42,093 nt of DNA from Burkholderiaceae bacterium. Lineage in GTDB: Bacteria > Pseudomonadota > Gammaproteobacteria > Burkholderiales > Burkholderiaceae_D. The position numbers were made by a program, and so were the translations under genes. Within the stretch, counting starts at the first letter, position 1, and each line of letters opens with the position of its first letter. The stretch spans positions 1-42,093 of the forward strand of contig VERA01000017.1 of NCBI GenBank assembly GCA_018882935.1, written 5' to 3'. Below are positions 7,945 to 16,009 of this stretch, piece after piece. The notes below the pieces were generated by a model, which saw only the letters and a program-made list of their open reading frames with translations, was not told the DNA's origin and made no database searches.

Positions 7945-8320
7945 GATCTGCCCCTTAAATATAGAATTTTTTCAATACTTGCAAAAATCATTTATCACTC
8001 ATCGCTCCTCAGGCGCAACAAGTTAAACGGTCCTCTTAATCCACGTTTTTCGGTTATCGCTGAGACTTTTCCGAATTAACAGTCTGGCCCGGAGCGATTG
8101 TCAACTTTTTGAGTTGGCCCAACCAATGTCACAAGCGCACAAATTGAAAAGTGCAATTGCTAGTCCGATGGTCGCCCAGACGGCTGCCGTTAGTCAACAA
8201 AGGTATTCACTGGGCTTGGAAAAAATTACCAAATGGTAAAGAGGCGGGATTTGTTATGGCAACTTATGCTTTGCCATTCTGATAAAACTTCCCAATGCGC
8301 GAAGGCATCCTTTTGAGGCG
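7945..8320. other. Intergenic interval without recognised features
   Basis: A 376-base gap between the start of the cupin-like gene and the end of the formate dehydrogenase operon. It must contain the promoter of 7588-7944. No convincing terminator with a T-tract was found for the operon, and no repeat or RNA gene was seen. Confidence 0.4.
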
Positions 8321-8626
8321 TCAAACCTCTGGTGATGGTGGCCCGTAGTAGCCTTTTCTGGGTTTGGCAGATCGCAACAGCAAAGCTCCCTCGCTGACAT
8401 GCGCGGAAAGTGATGTCCCACCTTGATCGATGTAGTCGAGTAGCGCCGCGCGCATGCGTGGGTCCCAATAGGTTCGCAGATGATTACGTATTCCCTCGGC
8501 GCGTCGATCTTGCGGGTAGGGCGCAAAAAAATCACCGATCTGATTTGCCATCAAAATAATACGGCTAATATCCAGCACCGGGTCATCAGGCAGTGGCAAA
8601 GCATGTTTTACGGAAGGTGCATTCAT
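8321..8626 (-). CDS. fdsD: Formate dehydrogenase delta subunit FdsD-like
   Basis: This 101 aa protein matches the small FdsD subunit of FdsABG-type formate dehydrogenases, thought to help enzyme assembly or stability. The signature is the segment IILMANQIGDFFAPYP followed by IRNHLRTYWDPRMRAALLDYI and a short GG region. Its ATG overlaps the stop of the molybdenum subunit gene (8623-8626), so it is translationally coupled. It is the last gene of the operon. In canonical fds operons the order is fdsG-fdsB-fdsA-fdsC-fdsD; here only the A-like part and D are present. Confidence 0.88.
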   Translation of the reverse strand: MNAPSVKHALPLPDDPVLDISRIILMANQIGDFFAPYPQDRRAEGIRNHLRTYWDPRMRAALLDYIDQGGTSLSAHVSEGALLLRSAKPRKGYYGPPSPEV

Positions 8627-10749
8627 GCTGTTGCCTCCTCCTCACGCTTGATCTGTGCAATCGCCGGCTTATGCAACGACACCTCGACGGCAGTAACTTT
8701 ATATTCCGGACAGTTGGTGGCCCAATCGGATAAATCAGATGTCACTACATTCACCCGTGTCTCTGCGTGATGAAAAGTCGTATAGACTAATCCTGCTCTG
8801 ACGCGCTCAGAGATTTGTACTGTTAATTCTGTCGCGCCATACCGACTCGAAAGCCAGACGCGATCACCGTTGCGAATTCCTCTTGTATGCGCGTCATCGG
8901 CACTGATTTCCAGTACATCCTCAGCATGCCATTGCGAATTGGCGGTACGTCTTGTTTGGGTACCCACATTGTACTGACTGAGTATCCGGCCTGTAGTCAG
9001 CAACAGGGGGTAGGTATCTGATGTGCGTTCGCGAGTCGCCACATATTCAGTCAACATGAATGTACCTCGACCATTTGCACGCGGAAAACGCTCTCTGTGT
9101 AAGACCTCAGTCCCCTCGGGCGCGGACTCATCGCATGGCCACTGCACAGATCCGATTCGATCGATCAATTCAAAGCTGATACCGCGGTACGCGGGTGAAA
9201 GACGCGCAATCTCATCAAGAATTTGACCGGCGTGATCATAGTTGCAGGCATACCCCATGGCATTCATCAGCTTGACGACGATTTCCCAATCCTGCAAACC
9301 AGCAATCGGTTCAACTACTTTACGGACCCGATTTACTCGCCGTTCAGCGCTGGTAAATGTACCGTCCTTTTCAAGTGATGAGCTACCCGGTAAAAATACA
9401 TGAGCATATCGCGCAGTTTCATTGAGAAAGAGATCTTGAATCACCACACATTCCATCGCGCGCATTGCTTCAATAATATGGGATTGATTCGGGTCACTTT
9501 GTACAGGGTCCTCGCCCATGATGTACATACCCCGAAAATGACCAGTAAGTGCAGCATCGAACATGTTTGGCAAACGTAAGCCAGGCTCGGGATCAAGAGT
9601 GACGCCCCAATCGTTTTCAAAACTATGGCGAACGTCATCATCAGTCACGAAACGGTAGCCGCTGAAAACATGGGGCCAACTACCGAGACAGCTTCCGCCT
9701 TGTACATTACCTTGTCCACGCAGCGGGTTTACGCCCACGCCTTCGCGACCCAGCATGCCGCAGGCCAGTGACAAATTGCCTAAGCACATAACACCCGTAG
9801 AGCCCTGCGAGTGTTCGGTCACACCTAGCCCGTAATAAATAGCGCTTTTCGGGCCACTCGCATAAATTCGGGCAGCTCGCCGAATATCTGCCGGGTTAAG
9901 ACCTGCCTCGGGACCAATAACTTCCGGTGCGTAGCGATCGCTACCTACCAAGTCGCACCAGTGTTCAAACTCATGCCACTCGCATCGCTCGCGAATAAAT
10001 GCTTCATTAAATAGCTTTTCTCGAACGATAACGTGAGAAATACTGTTGAGTACTGCCACATTCGTGCCAGGGCGCAAACCGAGATGTACTGCTGCTTCGA
10101 CATGAGCTGAGCGGACCGTTTCAGTGCGACGCGGATCAATAACGATTAGTTTTGCACCCTGTCGTACACGTCGCTTTAACTGAGAACCAAACACCGGATG
10201 GCCTTCAGTCGGATTGGCGCCGACCACCATAATCACGTCGGCTTGCATGATCGAGTCAAAATTTTGGCTGGCAGCGCCCCAACCTACTGTTGCTGATAAT
10301 CCGAATTGAGTAGGGGAATGGCAGATGCGGGCACAATTATCGATATTGTTGTTACCGAATACGGCGCGTGCGAGTTTTTGTACTAAGAAAATCTCTTCGT
10401 TGGTACAGCGCGAGCTGGAAATCGCACCAATCGAACGTGCACCATGACGCTGCTGTATCGATCTGAATCGCTTTGCCGCAAAACCTAGTGCTTCTTCCCA
10501 GCCGACTTCACGCCATGGCTGATTGATATCTTCTCGAATGAGCGGTGTACGAACGCGGTCGGGGTGCTGGTAGTAATCAAATGCAAAGCGTCCTTTGATA
10601 CAGCTATGTCCATGGTTAGCCTTGCTTTCTTTCCAGGGAATCATGCGCACTACTCGCCCCTGATGTGTCTCTGCTTTAAAGCCACAGCCGACGCCACAAT
10701 ACGCACAGGTAGTAACAACACTTCGGTCCGGTTTGATTGGATTAACCAC
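8623..10749 (-). CDS. Formate dehydrogenase catalytic (molybdopterin) subunit, split FdsA-type
   Basis: This is a 708 aa molybdenum bis-MGD oxidoreductase. The start is GTG at 10749, placed 7 bases after a GAGGGG ribosome site (10757-10762) and overlapping the stop of the upstream subunit gene. A [4Fe-4S] cluster is bound by Cys15, Cys18, Cys22 and Cys50 (CAYCGVGC ... HSC). SSRCTNEE holds Cys115, the probable Mo ligand, so this is a Cys and not a selenocysteine enzyme. ARICHSPT carries the conserved active-site His. The C-terminal molybdopterin dinucleotide-binding domain follows (LLLTTGRILSQYN onward). In FdsA these domains are fused C-terminal to an Fe-S module of about 230 residues, which here is encoded separately. 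It oxidises formate to CO2. Confidence 0.9.
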   Translation of the reverse strand: MVNPIKPDRSVVTTCAYCGVGCGFKAETHQGRVVRMIPWKESKANHGHSCIKGRFAFDYYQHPDRVRTPLIREDINQPWREVGWEEALGFAAKRFRSIQQRHGARSIGAISSSRCTNEEIFLVQKLARAVFGNNNIDNCARICHSPTQFGLSATVGWGAASQNFDSIMQADVIMVVGANPTEGHPVFGSQLKRRVRQGAKLIVIDPRRTETVRSAHVEAAVHLGLRPGTNVAVLNSISHVIVREKLFNEAFIRERCEWHEFEHWCDLVGSDRYAPEVIGPEAGLNPADIRRAARIYASGPKSAIYYGLGVTEHSQGSTGVMCLGNLSLACGMLGREGVGVNPLRGQGNVQGGSCLGSWPHVFSGYRFVTDDDVRHSFENDWGVTLDPEPGLRLPNMFDAALTGHFRGMYIMGEDPVQSDPNQSHIIEAMRAMECVVIQDLFLNETARYAHVFLPGSSSLEKDGTFTSAERRVNRVRKVVEPIAGLQDWEIVVKLMNAMGYACNYDHAGQILDEIARLSPAYRGISFELIDRIGSVQWPCDESAPEGTEVLHRERFPRANGRGTFMLTEYVATRERTSDTYPLLLTTGRILSQYNVGTQTRRTANSQWHAEDVLEISADDAHTRGIRNGDRVWLSSRYGATELTVQISERVRAGLVYTTFHHAETRVNVVTSDLSDWATNCPEYKVTAVEVSLHKPAIAQIKREEEATA

Positions 10750-11428
10750 GCTGATACCCCTCAGGAAACAGACTTTTTTCAACGAGCGCCTGCGTCGGAC
10801 ACGTTTGAACGCAGGCACCACAACTCACGTAGTTGGATTCGAAAAATCCTTGATCCTGACCTGCAACCACTTTTGAATCAAAACCTCTGCCATCAATTGT
10901 TAATGCAAATGTACCTTGTATTTCTTCGCATGCGCGTACACAACGATTACATACAATACATTTGGCTGGGTCGAACAAGAAATAGGGGTTAGATTCATCA
11001 ACAGGCGCATCAAGATGAGTTTTGCTCACCGAGTAGGGGTGGTCTGTTACACCGACTTGCTGCAGCGTGCGATGAAATTCGCTCCATCCGTCCGGTATGT
11101 CGCCCGCCGGGAAGTCGCTCAGATACAGTTGCAGCATACCTTTACGTAAACGTATCAACGCCTCTGATTCAGTACGGATTACCATGCCTGCTGAAACTAG
11201 CGTGGTACAGCTGGCCGGGTAGCCCCGCATACCATCAACCTCGACCAGGCAGACGCGGCAGCTACCGTACGCGTCGAGATTGTCGGTTGCACATAGCTTT
11301 GGTATGTCGATGCCGTGCATCAAAGCTGCTGCCATGATGCTGTTGCCCGCGGCTACTTCCAGGGCCTGGCCATTTATGGTGATGCTGACCATCTCGCCCG
11401 AAGTTTTTAGCGGCGTTCCATAATCCAT
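10742..11428 (-). CDS. Formate dehydrogenase iron-sulfur subunit (N-terminal module of FdsA as a separate gene)
   Basis: A 228 aa electron-transfer protein equivalent to the N-terminus of FdsA and HoxU. A [2Fe-2S] domain has Cys46, Cys57, Cys60 and Cys74. A ferredoxin-like domain has CIVCNRCVRAC, then a second cluster motif CGACVQTCP. Two deviations stand out. The usual His-Cys3 segment after LYLSD is absent, and the first Cys of the second ferredoxin cluster is Tyr (ESNYVSCGAC, codon 10829-10831). The start at 11428 follows a GGAGAGG site; an earlier in-frame TTG lies within that site. It is the first gene of the operon. No FdsG or FdsB diaphorase genes are adjacent, so the electron acceptor is unclear. 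Confidence 0.85.
   Translation of the reverse strand: MDYGTPLKTSGEMVSITINGQALEVAAGNSIMAAALMHGIDIPKLCATDNLDAYGSCRVCLVEVDGMRGYPASCTTLVSAGMVIRTESEALIRLRKGMLQLYLSDFPAGDIPDGWSEFHRTLQQVGVTDHPYSVSKTHLDAPVDESNPYFLFDPAKCIVCNRCVRACEEIQGTFALTIDGRGFDSKVVAGQDQGFFESNYVSCGACVQTCPTQALVEKSLFPEGYQRG
10757..10762 (-). promoter_or_regulatory. Ribosome-binding site setting the catalytic subunit start
   Basis: GAGGGG on the minus strand lies inside the 3' end of the iron-sulfur subunit gene, 7 bases before the GTG at 10749. It is the main reason to read the two frames as two translated genes and not as one broken gene. Confidence 0.6.
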
Positions 11429-11503
11429 CTGCCTCTCCAAACTGCTATTTGATTTTTGCGTGCGAGTGCCCGCACTGAATAAGCGAGGAGTTTGCGCGGC
11501 GCA

Positions 11504-11529
11504 GAAATATCAGTCAAATCGATATTTTC
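11504..11529. promoter_or_regulatory. Candidate operator between FDH operon and cupin-like gene
   Basis: An imperfect inverted repeat, GAAATATC, 9 bases, GATATTTTC, lies in the 230-base divergent intergenic region upstream of the FDH operon. It has the size and symmetry of a dimeric regulator site. No regulator gene is adjacent, so this is a guess from symmetry alone. Confidence 0.3.
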
Positions 11530-11658
11530 AACTGTTTATATAGGTTTATTCTTATACTTATATCTTTAGAGGCTATTGCGGCAAACTGGACTGGTGCGAG
11601 TGCACATGACAACCTTATGCTTCCAGTTTGTGCTGCCCCAAGATTTGCGAGGAAGACG

Positions 11659-12018
11659 ATGATGAAGAAGCTTCTTATTCTGCTGCTATCCATAGCGGCG
11701 CTGAGTGCTGATGCAGCGTTTGCAGCGAGCGACGGCTATGAGCAAAAGACTGTTCTTGAAAACCAGCGTATCAGGGTAGTTTTGATAACAGTAAAGCCAG
11801 GCGCTGAATCCCCCAGTGTGATCAGGCAGCTCGATAGGCTTGTTTATGTATTAACTGCAGGTACCTTGCAGCGCATCTATGACGATGGAAAAACAGAAGT
11901 AGTTAAATACGCGGTAGGTGATTTGATTTTTTCTGATCAGCCGGAAGACAAGAAAAAGTACCTGGTAAAAAATATAGGTACGACTACAGTCGTATTACAG
12001 ATCACCTTTATCAAGTAG
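11659..12018 (+). CDS. Exported cupin-like protein, paralogue 2
   Basis: A 119 aa protein with a signal peptide (MMKKLLILLLSIAALSADAAFA). It shares the pattern VLENQRIRVV, KPGAESPSV, LDRLVYVLTAGTLQRIYDDG and DQPEDKKKYLVKNIG with 7588-7944. A GAGGAAG ribosome site at 11649-11655 supports a start at 11659 or 11662; an in-frame start further upstream would place residues ahead of the signal peptide. It is transcribed divergently from the formate dehydrogenase operon. The two paralogues therefore bracket that operon, but no functional link is demonstrated. Confidence 0.75.
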   Translation: MMKKLLILLLSIAALSADAAFAASDGYEQKTVLENQRIRVVLITVKPGAESPSVIRQLDRLVYVLTAGTLQRIYDDGKTEVVKYAVGDLIFSDQPEDKKKYLVKNIGTTTVVLQITFIK

Positions 12019-12177
12019 CCGAAAGTTGCATTGCTTCTGCCGCAAGGTCGATAGAGGCGAACACTTTGGGCTCAACCGAGGAACGCCAGTCTGCCGGCCT
12101 TAAGAGGCGGTTAGCTCGTCACAGCCGCCAGATTCTCGTTGAGCGGCTATTTAATGAACTCGCGATAGTCGTGATCA

Positions 12178-13341
12178 TTAATCGGCATCGCTAACAGGCC
12201 GGCCAACCCAAGCCAGCCAGGCCGCGCCGAGCAGACCCGCAACAAGCGATCCCGCGAAAACAGCAAGTTTGGAGGCATCAATCAGTTCAGGTTGCGCCGC
12301 GAACGCGAGGTTGGTGATAAAAATCGACATCGTAAAACCTATACCGCCCAGCATGCCTGCGCCAAGCACATGGCGCCAGTTCAATTCCTCCGGCAGTACG
12401 CACCAACCGATCCACAGCGCACCTAAAGCGAATAAAAGAATGCCGACAGGTTTACCGACCACCAGGCCAGACATGATGCCGATGCTGTTCTGATCCAGCA
12501 TCGATGACAGCAGCGAACCATCGAATACCACACCGGTATTTGCCAACGCAAAAAGAGGAAGGATCAGTAGGGTGACAGGCTTGTGCAAGCGATTTTCTAG
12601 CCGATGTGAGGCCGAGGGTTTGTCGCGTTCAGATGTCCAGAATGGGATTGCGAATGCGAGCATGACGCCTGCGATCGTGGCATGCACACCCGACTTCAGC
12701 ATAAGCGCCCACATCACAACGCCACCCAGCAGGTAGATAGGCAGTGACTGCACTCGTCCGAAACGATTCAAGATGAGCAGAAGCCCCCATATTGCCAAGC
12801 CGCCCAACAGATGGGTTACCGATAAATCACCGCTATAAAACAGTGCGATAAGCACAATCGCGCCCAGGTCATCGATCACTGCAAACGCGACAACAAATAC
12901 TTTCAAGGCGGGCGGGACTCTCGTGCCCAGCAGCGCTAACGCACCGAGAGCAAAGGCAATATCGGTAGCCATAGGTATACCGATGCCAGCTTGCGTTGGA
13001 AGCCCGGCGTTGAATACATAATGAATCAACGCCGGAGCAGCCATACCTCCAGCTGCAGCTACTACAGGTAGCAGCGCATTACGAAAGCTTGACAGTTCTC
13101 CGACATACAGCTCGCGCTCTAGCTCAAGACCGATCAGTAAAAAAAATATCGCCATCAAACCATCATTAATCCAATGGCTTAGGCTTAGCCCGCCGAGGTC
13201 GGTGTTCCAGATCGCTAACCATGTCGGTCCCAGTGTTGAGTTTGCCAGCGCGAGACTTAGCACAGTACACGCGATGAGAATCAGGCCACTGGTTTTTTCT
13301 GAATCGAAGAACCGATTGAAGGTATCGGTCAGCGCATACAT
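12178..13341 (-). CDS. nhaA: Na+/H+ antiporter NhaA
   Basis: NhaA expels Na+ or Li+ in exchange for protons across the inner membrane, controlling pH and sodium. The 387 aa protein has about 12 hydrophobic segments. The hallmark pair of adjacent aspartates is in FAVIDDLGAIVLIALFYS near residue 155, matching the ion-binding Asp163/Asp164 of E. coli NhaA. GIPMATDIAFALG, with the conserved Thr-Asp of the unwound helix, is also present. It is a single gene, separated by over 150 bases from its neighbours on both sides. Confidence 0.96.
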   Translation of the reverse strand: MYALTDTFNRFFDSEKTSGLILIACTVLSLALANSTLGPTWLAIWNTDLGGLSLSHWINDGLMAIFFLLIGLELERELYVGELSSFRNALLPVVAAAGGMAAPALIHYVFNAGLPTQAGIGIPMATDIAFALGALALLGTRVPPALKVFVVAFAVIDDLGAIVLIALFYSGDLSVTHLLGGLAIWGLLLILNRFGRVQSLPIYLLGGVVMWALMLKSGVHATIAGVMLAFAIPFWTSERDKPSASHRLENRLHKPVTLLILPLFALANTGVVFDGSLLSSMLDQNSIGIMSGLVVGKPVGILLFALGALWIGWCVLPEELNWRHVLGAGMLGGIGFTMSIFITNLAFAAQPELIDASKLAVFAGSLVAGLLGAAWLAWVGRPVSDAD

Positions 13342-13564
13342 GGGTTCATTGCCTTATTGTGCTTCGCCGATGCGCAAGTGAAAAGCATCAGACTTGTTTC
13401 CAAAAAAAGCAATGATATAACATCAATCAGATTGATACACTGGCATGCGAAGGTTCAGTGATTGCAAGAAAAAATTTTAGGACTTGAAGAAACAATCACT
13501 ACAGATGGCGCGAGTCACTTATCTTGCTGGACGATGTGCCAGTGATATAGCCGATGAGCACAGG

Positions 13565-14125
13565 TTAGAGCGGTTTTTTACGTCTTTTTTTCCAGATAAG
13601 TATCGCCAGTAATCTCAGTAGGTACGCGACGATAATGATGCCCAGGATATCGCCAGTGAACATGACCAGCACACCATTGAGTGGTTGCTGGGCTTGCCCG
13701 AACAGCATCATGATGAGTTGTTGGCAGACGGAGTTGATCACCGAGTAGGTGACTGAGATCGTAAAAAGCTTCTGTATCGTCAGATTTGAAAAATCTGGCC
13801 TTAGCTGAATGAATCGTCGAATCAAGAAAAAACTGATCAGTGGAATCAGGCCAGTGGCAATCGAGCTAACGACTGATAAGGGTAGGTCATGATTGAACAT
13901 ACCCAAATACACATAGGGAAAGGTCGCCAGCGCAACTGCTGAGGCACCTATGGCACCAGCTACAAGCACTAAAAACATCCTGACACCACTCGGCAGATGA
14001 ATGATGTGCGCCGCAGGTTCTAGGTAAAGAAATTGAGTGGCGTAGTTGTTTGCAGAATAAAACAGCCCATAGCTAACGGCAATAATCGCGAATAGCTTAA
14101 GTCGGTCAACGCGAATTTTTAGCAC
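13565..14125 (-). CDS. Integral membrane protein of unknown function
   Basis: A 186 aa protein with five or six predicted membrane segments and a very basic C-terminal tail (KKRRKKPL). The segment HLPSGVRMFLVLVAGAIGAS resembles the LPSGVR region of MASE1-like sensory membrane domains, but there is no output domain. The only in-frame start near the N-terminus is GTG at 14125, with a weak ribosome site. It lies 24 bases downstream of a cupin gene, suggesting a two-gene operon. The function is not known. Confidence 0.6.
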   Translation of the reverse strand: MLKIRVDRLKLFAIIAVSYGLFYSANNYATQFLYLEPAAHIIHLPSGVRMFLVLVAGAIGASAVALATFPYVYLGMFNHDLPLSVVSSIATGLIPLISFFLIRRFIQLRPDFSNLTIQKLFTISVTYSVINSVCQQLIMMLFGQAQQPLNGVLVMFTGDILGIIIVAYLLRLLAILIWKKRRKKPL

Positions 14126-14149
14126 AGCGAGCGTAATCGACGGGTTGGT

Positions 14150-14437
14150 TCAATTTTTTCTGGCGACCCAATACGTTGCGCCTTCCGGCCCATACTCTTC
14201 AGCGTGCGGTGTATTCGCCACGACGTGAAACGTATCGCCCGCAAATAATCGAATAGGTTCGGCACCATTGACACTGAGCCAGAGGTAGCCGCTTACCACG
14301 ATGGCGTTCGCATCAAAAGGATGCGTATGAACATCCAGTGTGGTGTTCGGCTCCCAGCTACGTTCAGTAACCTCGTCATAGCCGGCAGCGAGCATTACTG
14401 AACGAAACTGTTCCAAGGTGAAATTAATCGCTTCCAT
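14150..14437 (-). CDS. Small cupin-domain protein
   Basis: A 95 aa cytoplasmic single-domain cupin without a signal peptide. The metal-binding motif 1 is visible as DVHTHPFDANAIVVSGYLWL (His, His and a partly altered Glu position), and motif 2 as FAGDTFHVVANTPHAEEYG. Cupins of this size bind small molecules or act as simple dioxygenases or isomerases; the substrate cannot be read from the sequence. It precedes the membrane protein 13565-14125 and has a near-palindromic candidate operator upstream at 14535-14557. Confidence 0.8.
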   Translation of the reverse strand: MEAINFTLEQFRSVMLAAGYDEVTERSWEPNTTLDVHTHPFDANAIVVSGYLWLSVNGAEPIRLFAGDTFHVVANTPHAEEYGPEGATYWVARKN

Positions 14438-14534
14438 GCGTGTCCTTTTGAAGAGTTTGAGGCAAAACTCGCACGAATATGTTGACGCACAGTCTTTTGC
14501 GACTCACTCGGGCAAACCGATACAGCAAGTCGCT

Positions 14535-14557
14535 ACCTCACATTAATTAATGTAGGT
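14535..14557. promoter_or_regulatory. Palindromic candidate operator
   Basis: A perfect 14-bp palindrome ACATTAATTAATGT (14540-14553) is flanked by ACCT on the left and AGGT on the right, with one extra C on the left arm. It lies in the 289-base divergent region between the cupin gene (minus) and the small membrane protein gene (plus), about 100 bases upstream of the cupin start. It looks like a dimeric regulator site. Confidence 0.4.
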
Positions 14558-14726
14558 GACAATTGCACTATTGGGAAGCGCATTTTTTGGTTTCAGGGCG
14601 GCAGGTCGGTGCGAAAAAACTCGCGTAGCGTTAGTTCAAGATAGGATTAGCTTAAGCGCTTACAAGATATTGCTTAATTGATATCGTTCTGATTTTTACA
14701 AGCGCTCATGACCGCAGAGGGTGGGT

Positions 14727-14912
14727 ATGACGGGCGAAAAGATAGAACTTCTACTTGAGTTCGGGGTGATACTGTTGTCCCCGATCGTTCACACTTACTA
14801 TCTTTGGAAATTCAAAAAGGTTGACGCTAGTGTCGTTCGGCAGAATATCAAAATTTTTTCAGTGTTATATGCCTTGTTAGCTGTGGCGGGCATTGTTTTG
14901 TTGTTGAGGTAG
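14727..14912 (+). CDS. Small two-helix membrane protein
   Basis: A 61 aa protein with two hydrophobic helices (LLLEFGVILLSPIVHTYYLW and IFSVLYALLAVAGIVLLL) joined by a basic loop with KFKKVD. The ATG at 14727 follows AGAGGG by 5 bases, so the GTG at 14721 is less likely as the start. No family is recognised. Hydrophobicity pattern and ribosome site are the evidence that it is a real gene. Confidence 0.5.
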   Translation: MTGEKIELLLEFGVILLSPIVHTYYLWKFKKVDASVVRQNIKIFSVLYALLAVAGIVLLLR

Positions 14913-14924
14913 ATTTAATTGCAA

Positions 14925-15320
14925 TTAACCGATGCCACAGGCCACGCGCCACTCCTTTTCCATTATCGTATTCGGCAGAATCGCATCCCAAATAATCTCA
15001 TTGGGCTTCTGTCTAAATGATCCAACCACCTTACCGGCGCCGCGCTCTCCAGAGAACTGACGAATGATGGTGGTCGCACTCGTTTTATCGGCACAGTTAT
15101 ACAGCGTATGACCGACAGCAGAGCGAAACTCATTGCCATTGACCAGTCTGGCCGCGCGTAGATTTTGCATGGTGAGCATCTCTACCAGCTGCCCCTTGTT
15201 TTTCTTAGTTGTTGGATCGATCAGGTACGCGGTGCCGTCGGTGGTGGCGCCTAAAAATTGCCACTCGGCGTAGGCGTACTCGCTTGCGGCAAGCAACATC
15301 AGGAAAGCAAACCAATGCAT
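14925..15320 (-). CDS. Small exported protein, surface-adhesin E-like
   Basis: A 131 aa protein with a signal peptide (MHWFAFLMLLAASEYAYA), then EWQFLGATTDGTAYLIDP, a KKNKGQLVEMLTMQN segment, two widely spaced Cys (YNCAD and VACGIG) and W near the end. The layout W...G...Y.D..T.K..G..V.ML fits the short exported proteins annotated as surface-adhesin protein E, also seen at 5009-5413. It is the third gene of a likely minus-strand set, 16009 to 14925, 36 bases after the NTF2-like gene. The function is unknown. Confidence 0.72.
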   Translation of the reverse strand: MHWFAFLMLLAASEYAYAEWQFLGATTDGTAYLIDPTTKKNKGQLVEMLTMQNLRAARLVNGNEFRSAVGHTLYNCADKTSATTIIRQFSGERGAGKVVGSFRQKPNEIIWDAILPNTIMEKEWRVACGIG

Positions 15321-15356
15321 GATCAGGGCAATATCGCCGTCAGCCAGGGTCTATGG

Positions 15357-15809
15357 CTATTTGGCTTTTACACCGGCGAGTGCGCCCATGGAGTGAATGC
15401 TGATAATCTGCCAGTACCCTTTGTTTTTGGTGAGGTTGTAGTAGGTGGTTTGATTCAAAATTTCTTTGTCTTGTGCATCGAAACGCGAAAAATTCATTTC
15501 AATGAGCGCAGCATTTTGGCCTTGGCTGAGCACTTTGATGGTTTTGATTGCCGAGTACTTCCAGCCACTTTTCTTCAAGCCTTCGATGTCGATGACGGGT
15601 ATGTTTTTATCCTCAACGACCATTAGCTGCCCCGATACCAGCTTGATATGCGGGAAGTGATACACATCCTGCAGCGCCGGAAGGTTTTCCTCATTGAGCA
15701 CTTTAAGGTAATAGTGCATCAAACCTTCCGGCGTCAGGTTGTCTTGGGGGTGTGCGGTTGCAGTTGACATGAATAAAGTGATGGCAAGGCCGAGCAAGAA
15801 CTGTTTCAT
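15357..15809 (-). CDS. Exported NTF2/SnoaL-like protein
   Basis: A 150 aa protein with a signal peptide (MKQFLLGLAITLFMSTATA). The mature part starts with a helix (TPEGLMHYYLKVLNEENLPALQDVYHFPHIKLVSG) followed by alternating beta strands ending in YYNLTKNKGYWQIISIHSM, the pattern of NTF2-like domains such as the DUF4440 group. Such domains bind small ligands or are enzymes; no catalytic residues can be assigned. It lies 11 bases downstream of a lipoprotein gene and upstream of the adhesin E-like gene. Confidence 0.65.
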   Translation of the reverse strand: MKQFLLGLAITLFMSTATAHPQDNLTPEGLMHYYLKVLNEENLPALQDVYHFPHIKLVSGQLMVVEDKNIPVIDIEGLKKSGWKYSAIKTIKVLSQGQNAALIEMNFSRFDAQDKEILNQTTYYNLTKNKGYWQIISIHSMGALAGVKAK

Positions 15810-15820
15810 GGATAGTTATT

Positions 15821-16009
15821 TTATTTTTTAAAACTCGAGCACAGCATTTCGAATTCGTCTTGCTTGCTCTGGACCTGTCCGTAACTAGCGCCGGGGTTGC
15901 GAGTACGGTAAGACTCCTTTTCTTTTGCGACGCACTCGTCAAATTTGTTGGAGCACCCTGTGAGCAGCGCGAGCAAAGCAATCAGTGCGAATGGTTTTGC
16001 AGTATTCAT
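15821..16009 (-). CDS. Small lipoprotein
   Basis: A 62 aa precursor with a signal sequence and lipobox LLTGC (Cys near residue 19), followed by a charged, helical mature part containing two further Cys. A strong GGAGGAGAG ribosome site lies just before the ATG. It heads a probable three-gene minus-strand operon with 15357-15809 and 14925-15320. The residue after the lipid-bearing Cys is Ser, not Asp, which suggests outer-membrane sorting. The function is unknown. Confidence 0.75.
   Translation of the reverse strand: MNTAKPFALIALLALLTGCSNKFDECVAKEKESYRTRNPGASYGQVQSKQDEFEMLCSSFKK

Noticed and set aside
10742-10821. Formate dehydrogenase frame change as a plain sequencing error
   Set aside because: It cannot be fully excluded, but the well-placed GAGGGG site and overlapping GTG favour two genes. 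It is kept as a finding with a stated test.
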